Source of the DNA: Desulfobacterales bacterium
GTDB taxonomy: Bacteria; Desulfobacterota; Desulfobacteria; Desulfobacterales; Desulfobacteraceae
Direction of reading: 5' to 3'
DNA: 49,289 bases
Assembly: GCA_022361395.1 (NCBI GenBank)
Contig: JAKSAX010000121.1
Location: forward strand, 1 to 49,289
Positions 8,027 to 17,258 of this stretch are shown piece after piece. The translations under genes and the position numbers were made by a program. The notes under the pieces were generated by a model. The model was not told where the DNA came from and searched no databases. It worked only from the letters and a program-made list of their open reading frames with translations. Positions within the stretch are counted from its first letter, which is position 1, and each line of letters starts with the position of its first letter.

Positions 8027-8090
8027 AGGAAGTATCGGCAACCGGCTGACCCTGCCGGGAATAAAAAATCTACTCGGGAAAGCGGAAAAA

Positions 8091-11000
8091 ATGACTGAGA
8101 CGCTTTTAAACGCTATTATCCACCTGTTTGCAATTTTCACCTTCCGCAGGGACAGGGCATTCTATCCAAAGGCAAAGTCGCTCCTGGAATTCTACCTGAC
8201 GCGGTACCTGGGCCTGTCAACCACCTGCGAGACATACCTGGGCCTCTTCAGCGACCTTCTGGATATTTACGACACAAGCGGCGGAACTCAGTCTCCGGAC
8301 GAAAGCATAAACAAAATCGTCAGCGAACTGAAAAGGCAGCTTCCCCGCCATGAGCAGTACACATGCCTGCTCCTGTTCACCGAACTGCTCTCCCGGGTAG
8401 GGGAAACTCACGTGGAGGAAACAATCCCGGTCCTTGCCTCGGGATTTTCCATCGGCAAGACGGTTGAGGAGGATATTAAGGCCTTCTGCCTTCACCCTGA
8501 GGCATTTGAAAAACTCTCCGGCCGCTTTGCCGTCCTTGCCGCGGCCCTGCCCCCGGAACCCCTGGAGTGCCGGAGACTGGTAAGACCGGATTTCCAGGGC
8601 AGTTTCACCATCTGGTTTGCAGAGGAAATCGATAGTTTTTTCATCAGGGCAGGCAGGGGCGGACGGCTTCTCCTGGAAGGCGCCCCCCTTAACCAGGGGC
8701 AGTTTTACAGGCTCCCCCCCCAGACCACCCTCCATGACCGCCAATGGCATGCTGTAAATTATTCTGAAATACTTGCCCTGTTCAGGCATACTGCCCGGGG
8801 TGCGGCCTTCAGCGGGGAAAACCTGAACTTTTGCTATCCGGGCAGTAAAAACGGTCTCCACAACTTTAGCTTCAACACCTCCGGCGGTGAAATGGTGGCG
8901 ATCATGGGAGGGAGCGGGGCCGGGAAGTCAACCCTGGCCGGGCTGCTGACCGGCGCCCTGCCCCTGGATTCCGGACAGGTCCGGATCAACGGGCAGGACC
9001 TTCACCGGAATATGGATGATTTTCAGGGCGCCATCGGCTATGTGCCCCAGGACGATCTTCTCTTTGCAGACCTGACTGTCCGTGAGAACCTTTATTATTG
9101 TGCACGGTTCTGCCTGGCGGACCGGTCCGAGGAAGAGATCCGGGCCCGGGTGGAGGCGGTGCTCAGGGATCTCGGGCAGTGGGATATCCGGGATCTCAAG
9201 GTCGGTTCCCCCCTGGACAAGACCATCAGCGGCGGCCAGCGCAAACGGCTGAACATTGCCCTGGAACTGATCCGTGAACCGGCTGTGCTGATTGTGGACG
9301 AGCCCACATCAGGGCTCTCCTCCTCAGATTCCGAAAACGTCATGGGCCTGCTTAAGGCCCAGGCCATCAAGGGTAACCTGGTATTTGCCGTCATCCACCA
9401 GCCCTCATCCAAGATATTCAAACTCTTCGACCGCCTGTGGATCCTGGACAGGGGGGGGTGGCCGGTTTACGACGGCAATCCCCTGGACGGCCTGGTCTAT
9501 TTCCAGTCCCAGGTCCTCCGGGCAGGCATGGAAGAGTATGCCTGTCCGCAATGCGGCAATGTCACTCCCGAACAGATATTTGCCATCATTGAGGCTAAAG
9601 AGACCGACGGGACAGGACGATTCACGGATCAACGCAAAATCGGACCGGAGGAGTGGCATCGCAGGTATATTGAAAACAGGGAGGCAAACACTCCCCCCCG
9701 GACCGGAGAAACCAGCGGAGACTTCAGGCAGAACCTGAGCCGCCCCGGCCTGTGGGGACAGTTCATTATTTTTTTCGTCCGGAACCTGAAATCCAAAATA
9801 GCGGACAGGAACTACCTTGCCATCAACCTTGCGGAACCTGTGGTGCTGGCCCTGTTCATCGGGTGGCTCACCCGGGGCCTCTCCGGCGGGGACGGCCTGT
9901 TCAGGGAGAATACCGACATTGCGGTTTTCCTTTTCATCAGTGTTATAGTGGCCCTGTTTCTCGGGCTCAGCGTCAGTGCCGTCGAGATCAACCAGGACCG
10001 GAAAATACTGGTCAGGGAACAATTCCTCAGGTTAAGCCGGTTCAGCTATATCAGTGCCAAGACCATCTACCTTGCCATGGTCTGCGCCCTTCAGACAGGT
10101 ATTTACACGGGCATTGCCAACACAATCGTCCGGGTGCCGGATATGTACGGCGGGACCTGGCTCACACTCTTTGCCTGCGGCATGACCGCATCCCTTATCG
10201 GGCTGAATATTTCGGCAGCCCTGCGCAGGGCCGTTTCCATCTATATCCTTATCCCGGTGCTGCTGATCCCCCAGATGCTGCTCTGCGGTGTCGTGATCAA
10301 CTTTGACAACCTGATTTCCCGCCAGAGCGGAAACCGCCTGACACCGGTGATCGCCGATATCATGCCCTCCCGATGGGGAGTGGAGGCCCTCCTGGTCAGG
10401 CAGTTTACCGGAAACCGGTACATGTCCCGTTTCTTCACGCCGGAATCAAAAAAACTGCAAAGCGCCTATTACCTGGACTACCATATCCCGGAAATGCACA
10501 CATTATCCGATTACCTGTTTATACCGGACCGGCCGTCCGGTTTTGAACGGGAGGCCCTCCGCAACCTTGACACCCTGAGACTGGAGACCTTTGCCCTGGC
10601 AGACCTGACAGGCATACCGGCCCCGCTGGGTTCATCCGATTTTCAGCCAGCGGTTTACAACCGTGAAAAATGGCAGGCAGTAAGATCTTTCCTGGATGAG
10701 GCAAAGGCCTTTTTCACGGAAAACCGGCGGGCCGCCATACTGGAGAGCCGCCGCATAAAAAAAGAGATAAAGCAGCAGGGGATCAGCCTCAGGACCCTTA
10801 AAGACCAATATACCAACCTGAGTATCAACCGTTTTGCCCTGAACGAAGATGCCATGGAACCCATAATCCGTTCAGGCAACCGGCTTGTCCAGGCCATCTA
10901 TCCCGTCAGTTATACATCCTCAAACCCCTGGGGCCGTGCCCAGTTCATGGCGCCCGCCAAGACCCTGGGCAGGTTTGAATTCAGCACTTACGGGTTTAAT

Positions 11001-11120
11001 CTTTTCATTCTTGGCCTGATGTGCCTGGCATTGTTTTGCTGCCTGTACTATAATCTGCTGGCAGCAGCCATCAAAACAGGAGGCAGGCTGGCAGAAAGAT
11101 CAATTTCTTTTTTTCGGTAA
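8091..11120 (+). CDS. ABC transporter, ATP-binding/permease fusion with helical N-terminal domain
   Basis: About 1009 residues in the ABCG-like order ATPase then membrane domain. Residues ~1-130 are helical and look TerB-like (tentative). A ~100-residue linker follows. The ATPase has Walker A GGSGAGKST, Q-loop YVPQDD, signature ISGGQRKRLNIALE, Walker B VLIVDEPTS and H-loop FAVIHQPS. A short CPQC motif follows, then hydrophobic segments beginning LAINLAEPVVLALFIG, IAVFLFISVIVALFLG, IYLAMVCALQTGIYTG and SIYILIPVLLIPQML. After them comes a ~200-residue soluble stretch and one last helix FILGLMCLALFCC. The ATG at 8091 is preferred over 8007 because GCGGAAAA lies just upstream and the likely promoter overlaps 8007. 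A secreted protein gene follows 19 bases downstream. Cargo and direction are unknown; export is more likely than import for this order. Confidence 0.85.
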   Translation: MTETLLNAIIHLFAIFTFRRDRAFYPKAKSLLEFYLTRYLGLSTTCETYLGLFSDLLDIYDTSGGTQSPDESINKIVSELKRQLPRHEQYTCLLLFTELLSRVGETHVEETIPVLASGFSIGKTVEEDIKAFCLHPEAFEKLSGRFAVLAAALPPEPLECRRLVRPDFQGSFTIWFAEEIDSFFIRAGRGGRLLLEGAPLNQGQFYRLPPQTTLHDRQWHAVNYSEILALFRHTARGAAFSGENLNFCYPGSKNGLHNFSFNTSGGEMVAIMGGSGAGKSTLAGLLTGALPLDSGQVRINGQDLHRNMDDFQGAIGYVPQDDLLFADLTVRENLYYCARFCLADRSEEEIRARVEAVLRDLGQWDIRDLKVGSPLDKTISGGQRKRLNIALELIREPAVLIVDEPTSGLSSSDSENVMGLLKAQAIKGNLVFAVIHQPSSKIFKLFDRLWILDRGGWPVYDGNPLDGLVYFQSQVLRAGMEEYACPQCGNVTPEQIFAIIEAKETDGTGRFTDQRKIGPEEWHRRYIENREANTPPRTGETSGDFRQNLSRPGLWGQFIIFFVRNLKSKIADRNYLAINLAEPVVLALFIGWLTRGLSGGDGLFRENTDIAVFLFISVIVALFLGLSVSAVEINQDRKILVREQFLRLSRFSYISAKTIYLAMVCALQTGIYTGIANTIVRVPDMYGGTWLTLFACGMTASLIGLNISAALRRAVSIYILIPVLLIPQMLLCGVVINFDNLISRQSGNRLTPVIADIMPSRWGVEALLVRQFTGNRYMSRFFTPESKKLQSAYYLDYHIPEMHTLSDYLFIPDRPSGFEREALRNLDTLRLETFALADLTGIPAPLGSSDFQPAVYNREKWQAVRSFLDEAKAFFTENRRAAILESRRIKKEIKQQGISLRTLKDQYTNLSINRFALNEDAMEPIIRSGNRLVQAIYPVSYTSSNPWGRAQFMAPAKTLGRFEFSTYGFNLFILGLMCLALFCCLYYNLLAAAIKTGGRLAERSISFFR

Positions 11121-11139
11121 ACCATCCAAGGAGAAAACA

Positions 11140-11997
11140 ATGAAAAAAGCGCTTATTTCAGGCCTGGCAGGAGTTATAATGATGATGACCGCAACCCAGG
11201 GCCTGGCCGCAGACACCCTCTCCGGCGTGGATAAGGACAAGGCCGATCTCTACGCGGCCAAACTGATGAAGGCATTGACAGAGGAAAAACTGGCCCTGCT
11301 CATGGCCATGCCCGTGAAATTTTACTTTGCAGGCGCCTCATTCCAGAAGAGCACCCTGGCACCGGTGGACAGGATAGATCAGTACGAGAGCGACGGGGCC
11401 AAGCGCCTCATGAGTTCGATCTACTACACTGACGGCGCCTATTCCCATTTATGCAGAAAAAAAAAGCTGGCCGTGAAGTTTTTCGATGCATGGAATGAGC
11501 TGACCGAAGAGTTTGTCCTCCTTTTAACCCCGGAACTTAAAGCAGACCTCTTCGACACCACCAAGAATATTCTTGCCAGATACCGGAAAGACTCCCCGGA
11601 AGAGATCGGCAACAGGATTGCAAAGGTAATCGTCCGGGGCAACGAACAGCTGGTGAACTCTTCCCTGGGCATCGCCGTGGTGGTGGACGGATTTTATGCA
11701 TCCCTCACCGAGGTCATCTACCTTTCCACCAGCATGATTATCCCCCTGAGCCCCAAGTCAAAGCTGATTCCCCGCTTCCAAAAGGCTGCCCGGGAACAGA
11801 TGGTTGTTGCAAACGAAGTGATCACGGCCATGGAAAACGATCCGGATTTTTCCAGGATCTGCAATATCCCGGAACGGGCTGAAACCATCCGGGCCATAAC
11901 CGCCATACTGGAAAAAGACGATTTTAATATGGAGGGGGTAAAAGAGATTCACGATATTGTACAACCGGTCAGAAAAGGGATTATCAATATGAAATAG
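11140..11997 (+). CDS. Secreted hypothetical protein downstream of the ABC transporter
   Basis: A 285-residue protein with a clear signal peptide (MKKALISGLAGVIMMM, then cleavage near AADTL around residue 23-24). I do not recognise the family. The mature part is mostly helical with repeated charged stretches (KDKADLYAAKLMKALTEEK, RKKKLAVKFFDAWNELTEE) and one hydrophobic patch EVIYLSTSMIIPLSP. There are no metal motifs and only two mature cysteines. The gene starts 19 bases after the transporter stop with AAGGAGAAAACA upstream, so the two are surely co-transcribed. It is likely to be periplasmic and to serve the transporter, perhaps as a substrate-handling or docking protein. It converges on the diguanylate cyclase gene, with only 8 bases between the two stop codons. 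Confidence 0.75.
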   Translation: MKKALISGLAGVIMMMTATQGLAADTLSGVDKDKADLYAAKLMKALTEEKLALLMAMPVKFYFAGASFQKSTLAPVDRIDQYESDGAKRLMSSIYYTDGAYSHLCRKKKLAVKFFDAWNELTEEFVLLLTPELKADLFDTTKNILARYRKDSPEEIGNRIAKVIVRGNEQLVNSSLGIAVVVDGFYASLTEVIYLSTSMIIPLSPKSKLIPRFQKAAREQMVVANEVITAMENDPDFSRICNIPERAETIRAITAILEKDDFNMEGVKEIHDIVQPVRKGIINMK

Positions 11998-12005
11998 CCG
12001 GCTTT

Positions 12006-14540
12006 TTAACCGGTTGCAAATCCATAACTATTCTTTCCCCTGCGTTTGACTCTGTACATTGCCTCGTCAGCCTTTTTGAGCAGGTCTTCCGGTTTTTCCC
12101 CATGATTCGGATAGAGGGCTATGCCGATGCTGGCCCCCACACCGGCAGTCCTGCCCCGGAGCAGAAAGGGCCGGTCAATTGCGCGGATCACCGATTTTGC
12201 CACCTTCTCCACCCCGCTCCGGGCGGTGACATCCGTCAACACGATAAGGAACTCGTCCCCGCCGATCCGGGCCACGGTATCGACTTCGCGCACACATGCG
12301 GTCAGCCTGGCGGCCACCTCCTTGAGCAGCCGGTCACCGGTTTCGTGCCCAAAAGTATCGTTGACGGCTTTGAAGCCGTCCAGGTCAATGAACATGAGGG
12401 CGGCCATGGTCTTATTTCTCCGTGCTGAGGCCACGGCCCCGAAAAGACGGTCCTTGCACAGCCGCAGGGAGGGAAGGCCGGTCAGGTGGTCATGGTTGGC
12501 CAGATGCTTCAGGTGATCTTCAGCCTGCTTGCGCTTGGTGATATCCTCCTGAAGGGAGACAAAATGGATGATCTCCCCTGAATTGGAAATTATCGGCAGG
12601 ATCGCCACATTTTCCCAGTAAAGCTCACCGCTCTTTTTTCTATTCAAAAGCTCACCGTGCCATTCACGGCCGGAGGTAATCGCCTGCCATAAATCCTCAT
12701 AAACCGCAGCCGGGGTCTCACCGGACTTTATGATACCCGGGGTTTTGCCGATGGCATAGTCCCGGTCAAATCCGGTCACCTCGGTAAACTTCAGGTTTAC
12801 ATATTCAATGGTGCCGTCAACACCGGTGATAAGCACTGAGGCCGGGGTGTGCTCCACTGCAAGGGAGAGCATGCGGAGTTCATCGGCCTGCTTTTCCCGT
12901 GCTGTTTCCGATGCCTTGGCAATCCCCAGAATCAGGGCAGTCACCCATATGGCGAGGATGGCATAGAACCGGTTTGTCAGGACAACCCAGAGGATCCCCC
13001 CTGCCGGCGCCAGAAAGTAGCCGGCAACAACAAAAACCGAGGCCACCACAGCCAGAATAAAGATATGCCGCCGTTCGGGAAGCCACCATCCGGCAAGGAT
13101 AAAACCGACAAAAGGCACCCCGCCGGCCACTCCCAGCGGGGTGACGATATCAAGTCCCAGGATCACAAGCCCCAGTCCGGACACAAAGGCAATCAATGTA
13201 TAGGATATTTTTTGGGATTTACGCTCCCCTTTGACGGGTTTCCGCCCGGATATCTCCATTTCCGGGGCCCAGAGTTCCATCACCCCGGATTTTTTAAGGG
13301 ACAGAACACCGAGAAGCACGGCAAAAAAAGCAACCCATCCTGTAATAAAAACAGAATCAACAAAAGGGCCGCGCAACTCCGCCACATCCATTTTCGCCAC
13401 CAGGCCGAGGTTCAACTCCGGTACAGGCCTGTGTGCAGCCAGCACCTCAACCCCTCTGTAGTCCGGCCCTGTCATAACCCCTGTTGCCCCCTGCAGTGCC
13501 CGGCGCATGGGCTCAGCGTCGCGGGCATGCATCTGGATGGGCGGGATGGGATGGTCAAGATGGCGGGGTTTCAGAAGAAAAACGATCTTACGCCCCTCAA
13601 GCTGCCCCAGTACGAACTCACCGGACTGTCCGAATCCCTGCTGCTCAGCCATAGAGTTCCGGACCTGGGTGAGGGTTGCCTCCCCGGCACCTCCGGGATG
13701 GGCCCGGGAGCTGAACCGGGCATCAAACCGTGCCACGGAACCGATCAGCCTAGCCTGGGAGTTTGCCATTTCAGCCAGGTCGGACCGTGACATTTCCATG
13801 GATGAATTATAGATAATAACCGTGGGGGTGGCAATCACGGCCCCGGCCACGATGCTCATCACAAGCACCTGGTAAAAGAATCGCTCCATGGGTGAAATCC
13901 CGGACTCGGGCGTAAGGAAATCCGGTCCATGGTGGCCAGCCGGCAGATGGGTTTCGATCTGCTTGAGCAGCAGTCCCCCAAGGCTGATAACCACCAGCAT
14001 CACCCCCACGGAAATAAGGCTGGCCCGGAAAAAAGGATTTCTGAAGTCCTTGAGATCGACCTTTGCCACAAGCCCTGCATCCAGTTCCGGCAGCGGCTCG
14101 TAGGCAGCTATGGTTTCCACCGAACGATAATCCGGGCCGATCATCACACCGGAACCGCCGTTCAGGGCCCGCTGCATGGGCGCGGCAGCCAGTGAGTTCA
14201 GCGGAATGGGCGCCAGGCCACCGGTAAAGTGGCGGAGATTGGTTAAAAACTCAATCCGGTTGCCGGCCCGCCGGCCCAGCACGAATTCACCTGTTTTGCC
14301 AAACCCCTTTCCTTCGTTGAAGGCTCTGCGGATCTGGCTGAAGGTGGCTCCTGATGCGCCGCCCGGGACATATTCCCTGCTGAACCGGGCGTCAAAACGG
14401 GCCACCGCACGGATCAGGCGGGCCTGGCTTTGCACCAGTTGCTTCAGGCGCTCCATCTCGGAATCCATTGCGGAGCGGTAGAGCAGGCTGACGGATACAG
14501 CTGCAACACAGATACTGATTAGCACCATGACCGCCATCAA
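12006..14540 (-). CDS. PAS-GGDEF diguanylate cyclase with duplicated periplasmic sensor
   Basis: A membrane diguanylate cyclase of 844 residues counted from a TTG at 14538-14540. It contains two copies of one sensor unit. Each has a membrane helix, then ARFDARFS, PGGA, GFG.(T/S)GEFVLG, and DYR.VE..AA..P.PEL..GLVAK, followed by another helix. A second membrane block follows (VGFILAGWW, FILAVVASVFVVAGYF and neighbours). Then comes a PAS domain (AVEHTPASVLITGVDGTIEY, ending VSLQEDITKRKQAE), and a GGDEF domain with intact RIGGDEF and a product-inhibition site REVD five residues before it. It should make cyclic di-GMP under control of an external signal. The best Shine-Dalgarno, AAGGAGG at 14584-14590, sits 7 bases before an in-frame ATC (14574-14576), which would add 12 residues (IFTNSQRTGFFQ). 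Confidence 0.9.
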   Translation of the reverse strand: MMAVMVLISICVAAVSVSLLYRSAMDSEMERLKQLVQSQARLIRAVARFDARFSREYVPGGASGATFSQIRRAFNEGKGFGKTGEFVLGRRAGNRIEFLTNLRHFTGGLAPIPLNSLAAAPMQRALNGGSGVMIGPDYRSVETIAAYEPLPELDAGLVAKVDLKDFRNPFFRASLISVGVMLVVISLGGLLLKQIETHLPAGHHGPDFLTPESGISPMERFFYQVLVMSIVAGAVIATPTVIIYNSSMEMSRSDLAEMANSQARLIGSVARFDARFSSRAHPGGAGEATLTQVRNSMAEQQGFGQSGEFVLGQLEGRKIVFLLKPRHLDHPIPPIQMHARDAEPMRRALQGATGVMTGPDYRGVEVLAAHRPVPELNLGLVAKMDVAELRGPFVDSVFITGWVAFFAVLLGVLSLKKSGVMELWAPEMEISGRKPVKGERKSQKISYTLIAFVSGLGLVILGLDIVTPLGVAGGVPFVGFILAGWWLPERRHIFILAVVASVFVVAGYFLAPAGGILWVVLTNRFYAILAIWVTALILGIAKASETAREKQADELRMLSLAVEHTPASVLITGVDGTIEYVNLKFTEVTGFDRDYAIGKTPGIIKSGETPAAVYEDLWQAITSGREWHGELLNRKKSGELYWENVAILPIISNSGEIIHFVSLQEDITKRKQAEDHLKHLANHDHLTGLPSLRLCKDRLFGAVASARRNKTMAALMFIDLDGFKAVNDTFGHETGDRLLKEVAARLTACVREVDTVARIGGDEFLIVLTDVTARSGVEKVAKSVIRAIDRPFLLRGRTAGVGASIGIALYPNHGEKPEDLLKKADEAMYRVKRRGKNSYGFATG

Positions 14541-14982
14541 CTGGAAAAAACCCGTCCGTTGTGAGTTGGTAAAGATTTTCTATCCTCCTTCGCAGGGCAA
14601 TGGGTCTGCCCTCCGGTAACTGACCATTTCTTTATGTTTCGGGATGTTTCAAGGTGTTTTTCCGCAATTACAATAGATATTAACAATTCAAATGCGCTCT
14701 GTAAAAAGAAATATAGCGATCCGCTCAATTCCGTTCCGGTTCAATTTTCACTTTCAGCGGCTGCACGGCAGATAAGGCGTTATTCTTCAACATCTTTTAA
14801 CCAAAGAGATCTTATCACTGCATTTTTTTACTGAGAGCCGGAAAAGCGCGCTGTCCGGTTTATCACGATTAAAAATTGTTTTACACTGCCACGTATAGTA
14901 TTCTGAGTGACGTTCCTGGTTGATATGTTTGAAAAGAGGCTAGATTTTTGCAACCCCGGGATTACGAAAAGAGATGTGAACC
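14541..14982. other. Intergenic region between divergent cyclase and hybrid kinase
   Basis: It contains the Shine-Dalgarno of the leftward cyclase (14584-14590) and a weak sigma-54-like site for the rightward kinase (14937-14952). The middle, about 14600-14900, is AT-rich and has no credible gene. I looked for a cyclic di-GMP riboswitch core and found none. Confidence 0.5.
14937..14952 (+). promoter_or_regulatory. Weak sigma-54-like promoter before the hybrid kinase
   Basis: AGGCTAGATTTTTGCA has GG and GC at the required 10-base spacing and a perfect TTGCA block, but departs from the TGGCACG half at three positions. It lies about 30 bases before the GTG start. Confidence 0.3.
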
Positions 14983-15891
14983 GTGGCGGATTTAATATTT
15001 GAAAGTATCAGGGCCTGCGTCCTGCTTTACGCGTTTTTCTTTTTAGTGAGAACAGGTAAAAAGCATGCAGAGCTCTGCCAGACAGGATGGAATTATTTAA
15101 TCCTGGGATTCGGGCTTCTCTGCTTCGGCAATATCATTGATATTACGGATAATTTTGATTCCCTTGATCAATTCATTGTCATCGGCGATACACCGGCACA
15201 GGCATTCCTCGAAAAGATGGTCGGTTTTCTGGGCGGATTTCTGTTCGTGACCATCGGCCTGATTAAATGGATCCCGACAATAACAAGTGTTGAACACAAC
15301 AAACAGCTGAACCGGGATCTGGAGCAGGCCATCCAAAAATCAAACCTCATGGCGGCCGAAGCTGAAATGGCCAATGTGGCCAAGAGCGAATTCCTGGCCA
15401 ATATGAGTCATGAAATCCGCACCCCCATGAACGGTGTCATCGGCATGACCAATCTCCTGCTGGGCTCGGAACTCTCCCCGGAACAACGGGAATTTGCTGT
15501 GACAATCCATAACAGTGCGGATGCACTTCTGGATATCATCAATGATATCCTGGACTACTCTAAAATCGAAGCCGGCAAAATCGAACTTGAAGAGATTGAT
15601 TTTGATCTAAGGGTAACCATTGAAGCCCTGGATGATCTTATTGCCGTGAAAGCCCAGGAAAAAGGACTGGAGTACGTTACAAATATCCATCCCGATGTTC
15701 CCCTTGCCCTGGTTGGGGATCCGGGGCGCCTGCGCCAGATATTGATGAACCTTGCGGGCAACGCCGTGAAATTTACCCCCCGGGGGGAGGTGGCGGTCAG
15801 CATTACACTGGAAGATAAAGACACCTCATCCGCCACCCTCCGTTTCAGTGTCAGGGATACAGGTATCGGCATTCCGGAAAAAAAGCATTGA
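14983..15891 (+). CDS. Hybrid sensor histidine kinase, N-terminal part (frameshifted)
   Basis: This is the first 302 residues of a membrane-bound hybrid kinase. Three hydrophobic segments ([40 protein letters not shown]) precede a coiled linker. The phospho-acceptor box is [12 protein letters not shown] with His143, followed by the N box [11 protein letters not shown] and G1 box VRDTGIGIP. The frame then ends at a TGA right after an A7 run (15878-15884). The missing G2 box and receivers continue in another frame from 15885. Removing one A gives [20 protein letters not shown], a standard kinase sequence, so one gene has been split. The GTG start is the first usable codon; a nearby ATG at 14974 is followed at once by a stop. 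It could be a recent mutation, a sequencing error, or slippage on the A7 run. Confidence 0.85.
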   Translation: MADLIFESIRACVLLYAFFFLVRTGKKHAELCQTGWNYLILGFGLLCFGNIIDITDNFDSLDQFIVIGDTPAQAFLEKMVGFLGGFLFVTIGLIKWIPTITSVEHNKQLNRDLEQAIQKSNLMAAEAEMANVAKSEFLANMSHEIRTPMNGVIGMTNLLLGSELSPEQREFAVTIHNSADALLDIINDILDYSKIEAGKIELEEIDFDLRVTIEALDDLIAVKAQEKGLEYVTNIHPDVPLALVGDPGRLRQILMNLAGNAVKFTPRGEVAVSITLEDKDTSSATLRFSVRDTGIGIPEKKH

Positions 15892-16978
15892 CACCCTCTT
15901 TGATTCCTTTTCCCAGGCAGACAGTTCAACCACCAGGGAGTTCGGCGGCACCGGCCTTGGGCTGGCAATCTCAAAGCAGCTCTGCAAGCTCATGGGAGGG
16001 GAGATCAATATAAAAAGCCGGGAAGGCAAAGGATCGGAGTTCTGGTTCACCGCCCTGTTTAAGAGACAGGCAGCCCCTAAAGAGAAAAATGCTCCCCTGC
16101 CCGGAAAAATTAAAGGGAAACGGATATTGATCGTGGATGACAATAAGACAAGCCGCCATGTTTTAGAGGAACTGCTGACCTTTTGGGAGTGCGGGTTCGA
16201 ATCCGTATCAGGGGGCAGCCGGGCATTAACCGAACTTTCCCGGGCCGTGTCTGACAACCGCGGTTTTGATATTGCAATCCTTGATATGCAGATGCCTGAA
16301 ATGGATGGCGCCGAGCTTGGCAAAAAGATCAAACAGGACCCGGCACTTAAAGAGACCCGCCTTGTCCTGATGACCGCCATGGGGGCGAAAGGGGATAAAA
16401 AACGGTTCGAAGAAATCGGATTTGCAGCCTATCTCAGCAAACCTGTAAAACCTCTCCACCTCTACGAATGCCTTTCCGCTGTCGCCGGTTCCCCGCCTTC
16501 GGCAGGCACAGGAAAAGAGAACAAAATACTCACCCGGTATACACTTAACGAAGACCGCAATCTTAAGTTCAGGATTCTTCTGGCCGAGGATAATAAAATC
16601 AATCAAAAAGTCGCACTGGCCACCCTGCGCAGGTTAGGGTATACCGCAGACCTTGCAGGGGACGGGAAAGAGGCGGTCCGCGCCCTGGAAAAGAACTCTT
16701 ATGATATGGTTCTGATGGATTGCCGGATGCCGGGAATGGATGGCTATGAAGCAACGGAGAAGATCCGCGCCCCGGGATCCAAAGTGCTTGACCCCGGTAT
16801 TCCCGTTATTGCCCTGACAGCCAATGCCACCAAAGCAGACATGGAGAAATGCCTTAAAGCCGGTATGAACGACTTCATGGCCAAGCCGTTCAAGCCCCAT
16901 ATTCTGGATGAGATGTTAAAAAAATGGCTGCCCGGGAACGGCAAAATCCTGCCGGCGGATAAAACGCAGGTTCCCTAA
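15885..16978 (+). CDS. Hybrid sensor histidine kinase, C-terminal part with two receivers
   Basis: This is the out-of-frame continuation of the gene starting at 14983. It opens with [20 protein letters not shown] and the G2 box [13 protein letters not shown], completing the ATPase domain. The first receiver follows ([18 protein letters not shown], phospho-Asp in [13 protein letters not shown], Lys in YLSKPVKP), then a second ([15 protein letters not shown], phospho-Asp in [13 protein letters not shown], Lys in FMAKPFKP). Both receivers keep all key residues, so the C-terminal half shows no decay beyond the one-base shift. An ATG at 15848 is in this frame but lies inside the upstream half and has no Shine-Dalgarno; it is unlikely to start a real protein. 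No output domain is present, so signalling would pass to another protein. Confidence 0.8.
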
Positions 16979-16996
16979 AAAGGGACGGACCGGGGC

Positions 16997-17149
16997 TCAT
17001 TCATCATCGGGCCCTGATTTCCGGCGGCCGATTATAATCAGGAACACACCAAGACAGCCCCCTGCTATCCCCCAAACCGTCAGGCCAGGTGAGTTGAGCA
17101 TTCCAAGGGAGAAAACACAGATCATCATTCCGGTTATTATATATACCAA
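16997..17149 (-). CDS. Small two-helix membrane protein (50 aa)
   Basis: A short leftward frame starts at TTG (17147-17149) with AGGAG ten bases upstream and ends in TGA at 16997-16999. The 50 residues have two hydrophobic stretches, YIITGMMICVFSLGML and LTVWGIAGGCLGVFLIII, separated by a short turn (NSPG), then a charged tail GRRKSGPDDE. An in-frame stop lies two codons before the TTG, so the length is well bounded. It follows the sigma-54 response regulator gene by about 110 bases on the same strand, as the possible last gene of that operon. I do not recognise a family. The hydrophobic pattern and basic stop-transfer motif argue that it is real; the TTG start and lack of a homologue search keep confidence moderate. 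Confidence 0.5.
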   Translation of the reverse strand: MVYIITGMMICVFSLGMLNSPGLTVWGIAGGCLGVFLIIIGRRKSGPDDE

Positions 17150-17258
17150 GGCCTATTGTCTCCTGTTCTGTTTTGTTTTTTCAAAATCACGATTTTCATT
17201 TGTATTTATCCGTGGACTTCTCCCGGTCTGTGAAGCGGCTCAGTTTAACTGGCCCAGC

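Noticed and set aside
8007..8090. Upstream ATG for the ABC transporter fusion
   Set aside because: It overlaps the probable promoter and has no Shine-Dalgarno; the ATG at 8091 has a purine-rich site just upstream.
12849..13790. Rightward open frame of 313 codons opposite the diguanylate cyclase
   Set aside because: Antisense shadow, with Pro/His/Gln-rich low-complexity translation and no family motif.
14541..14982. Cyclic di-GMP riboswitch in the gap by the cyclase gene
   Set aside because: I looked for the conserved GEMM core and tetraloop receptor and did not find them.
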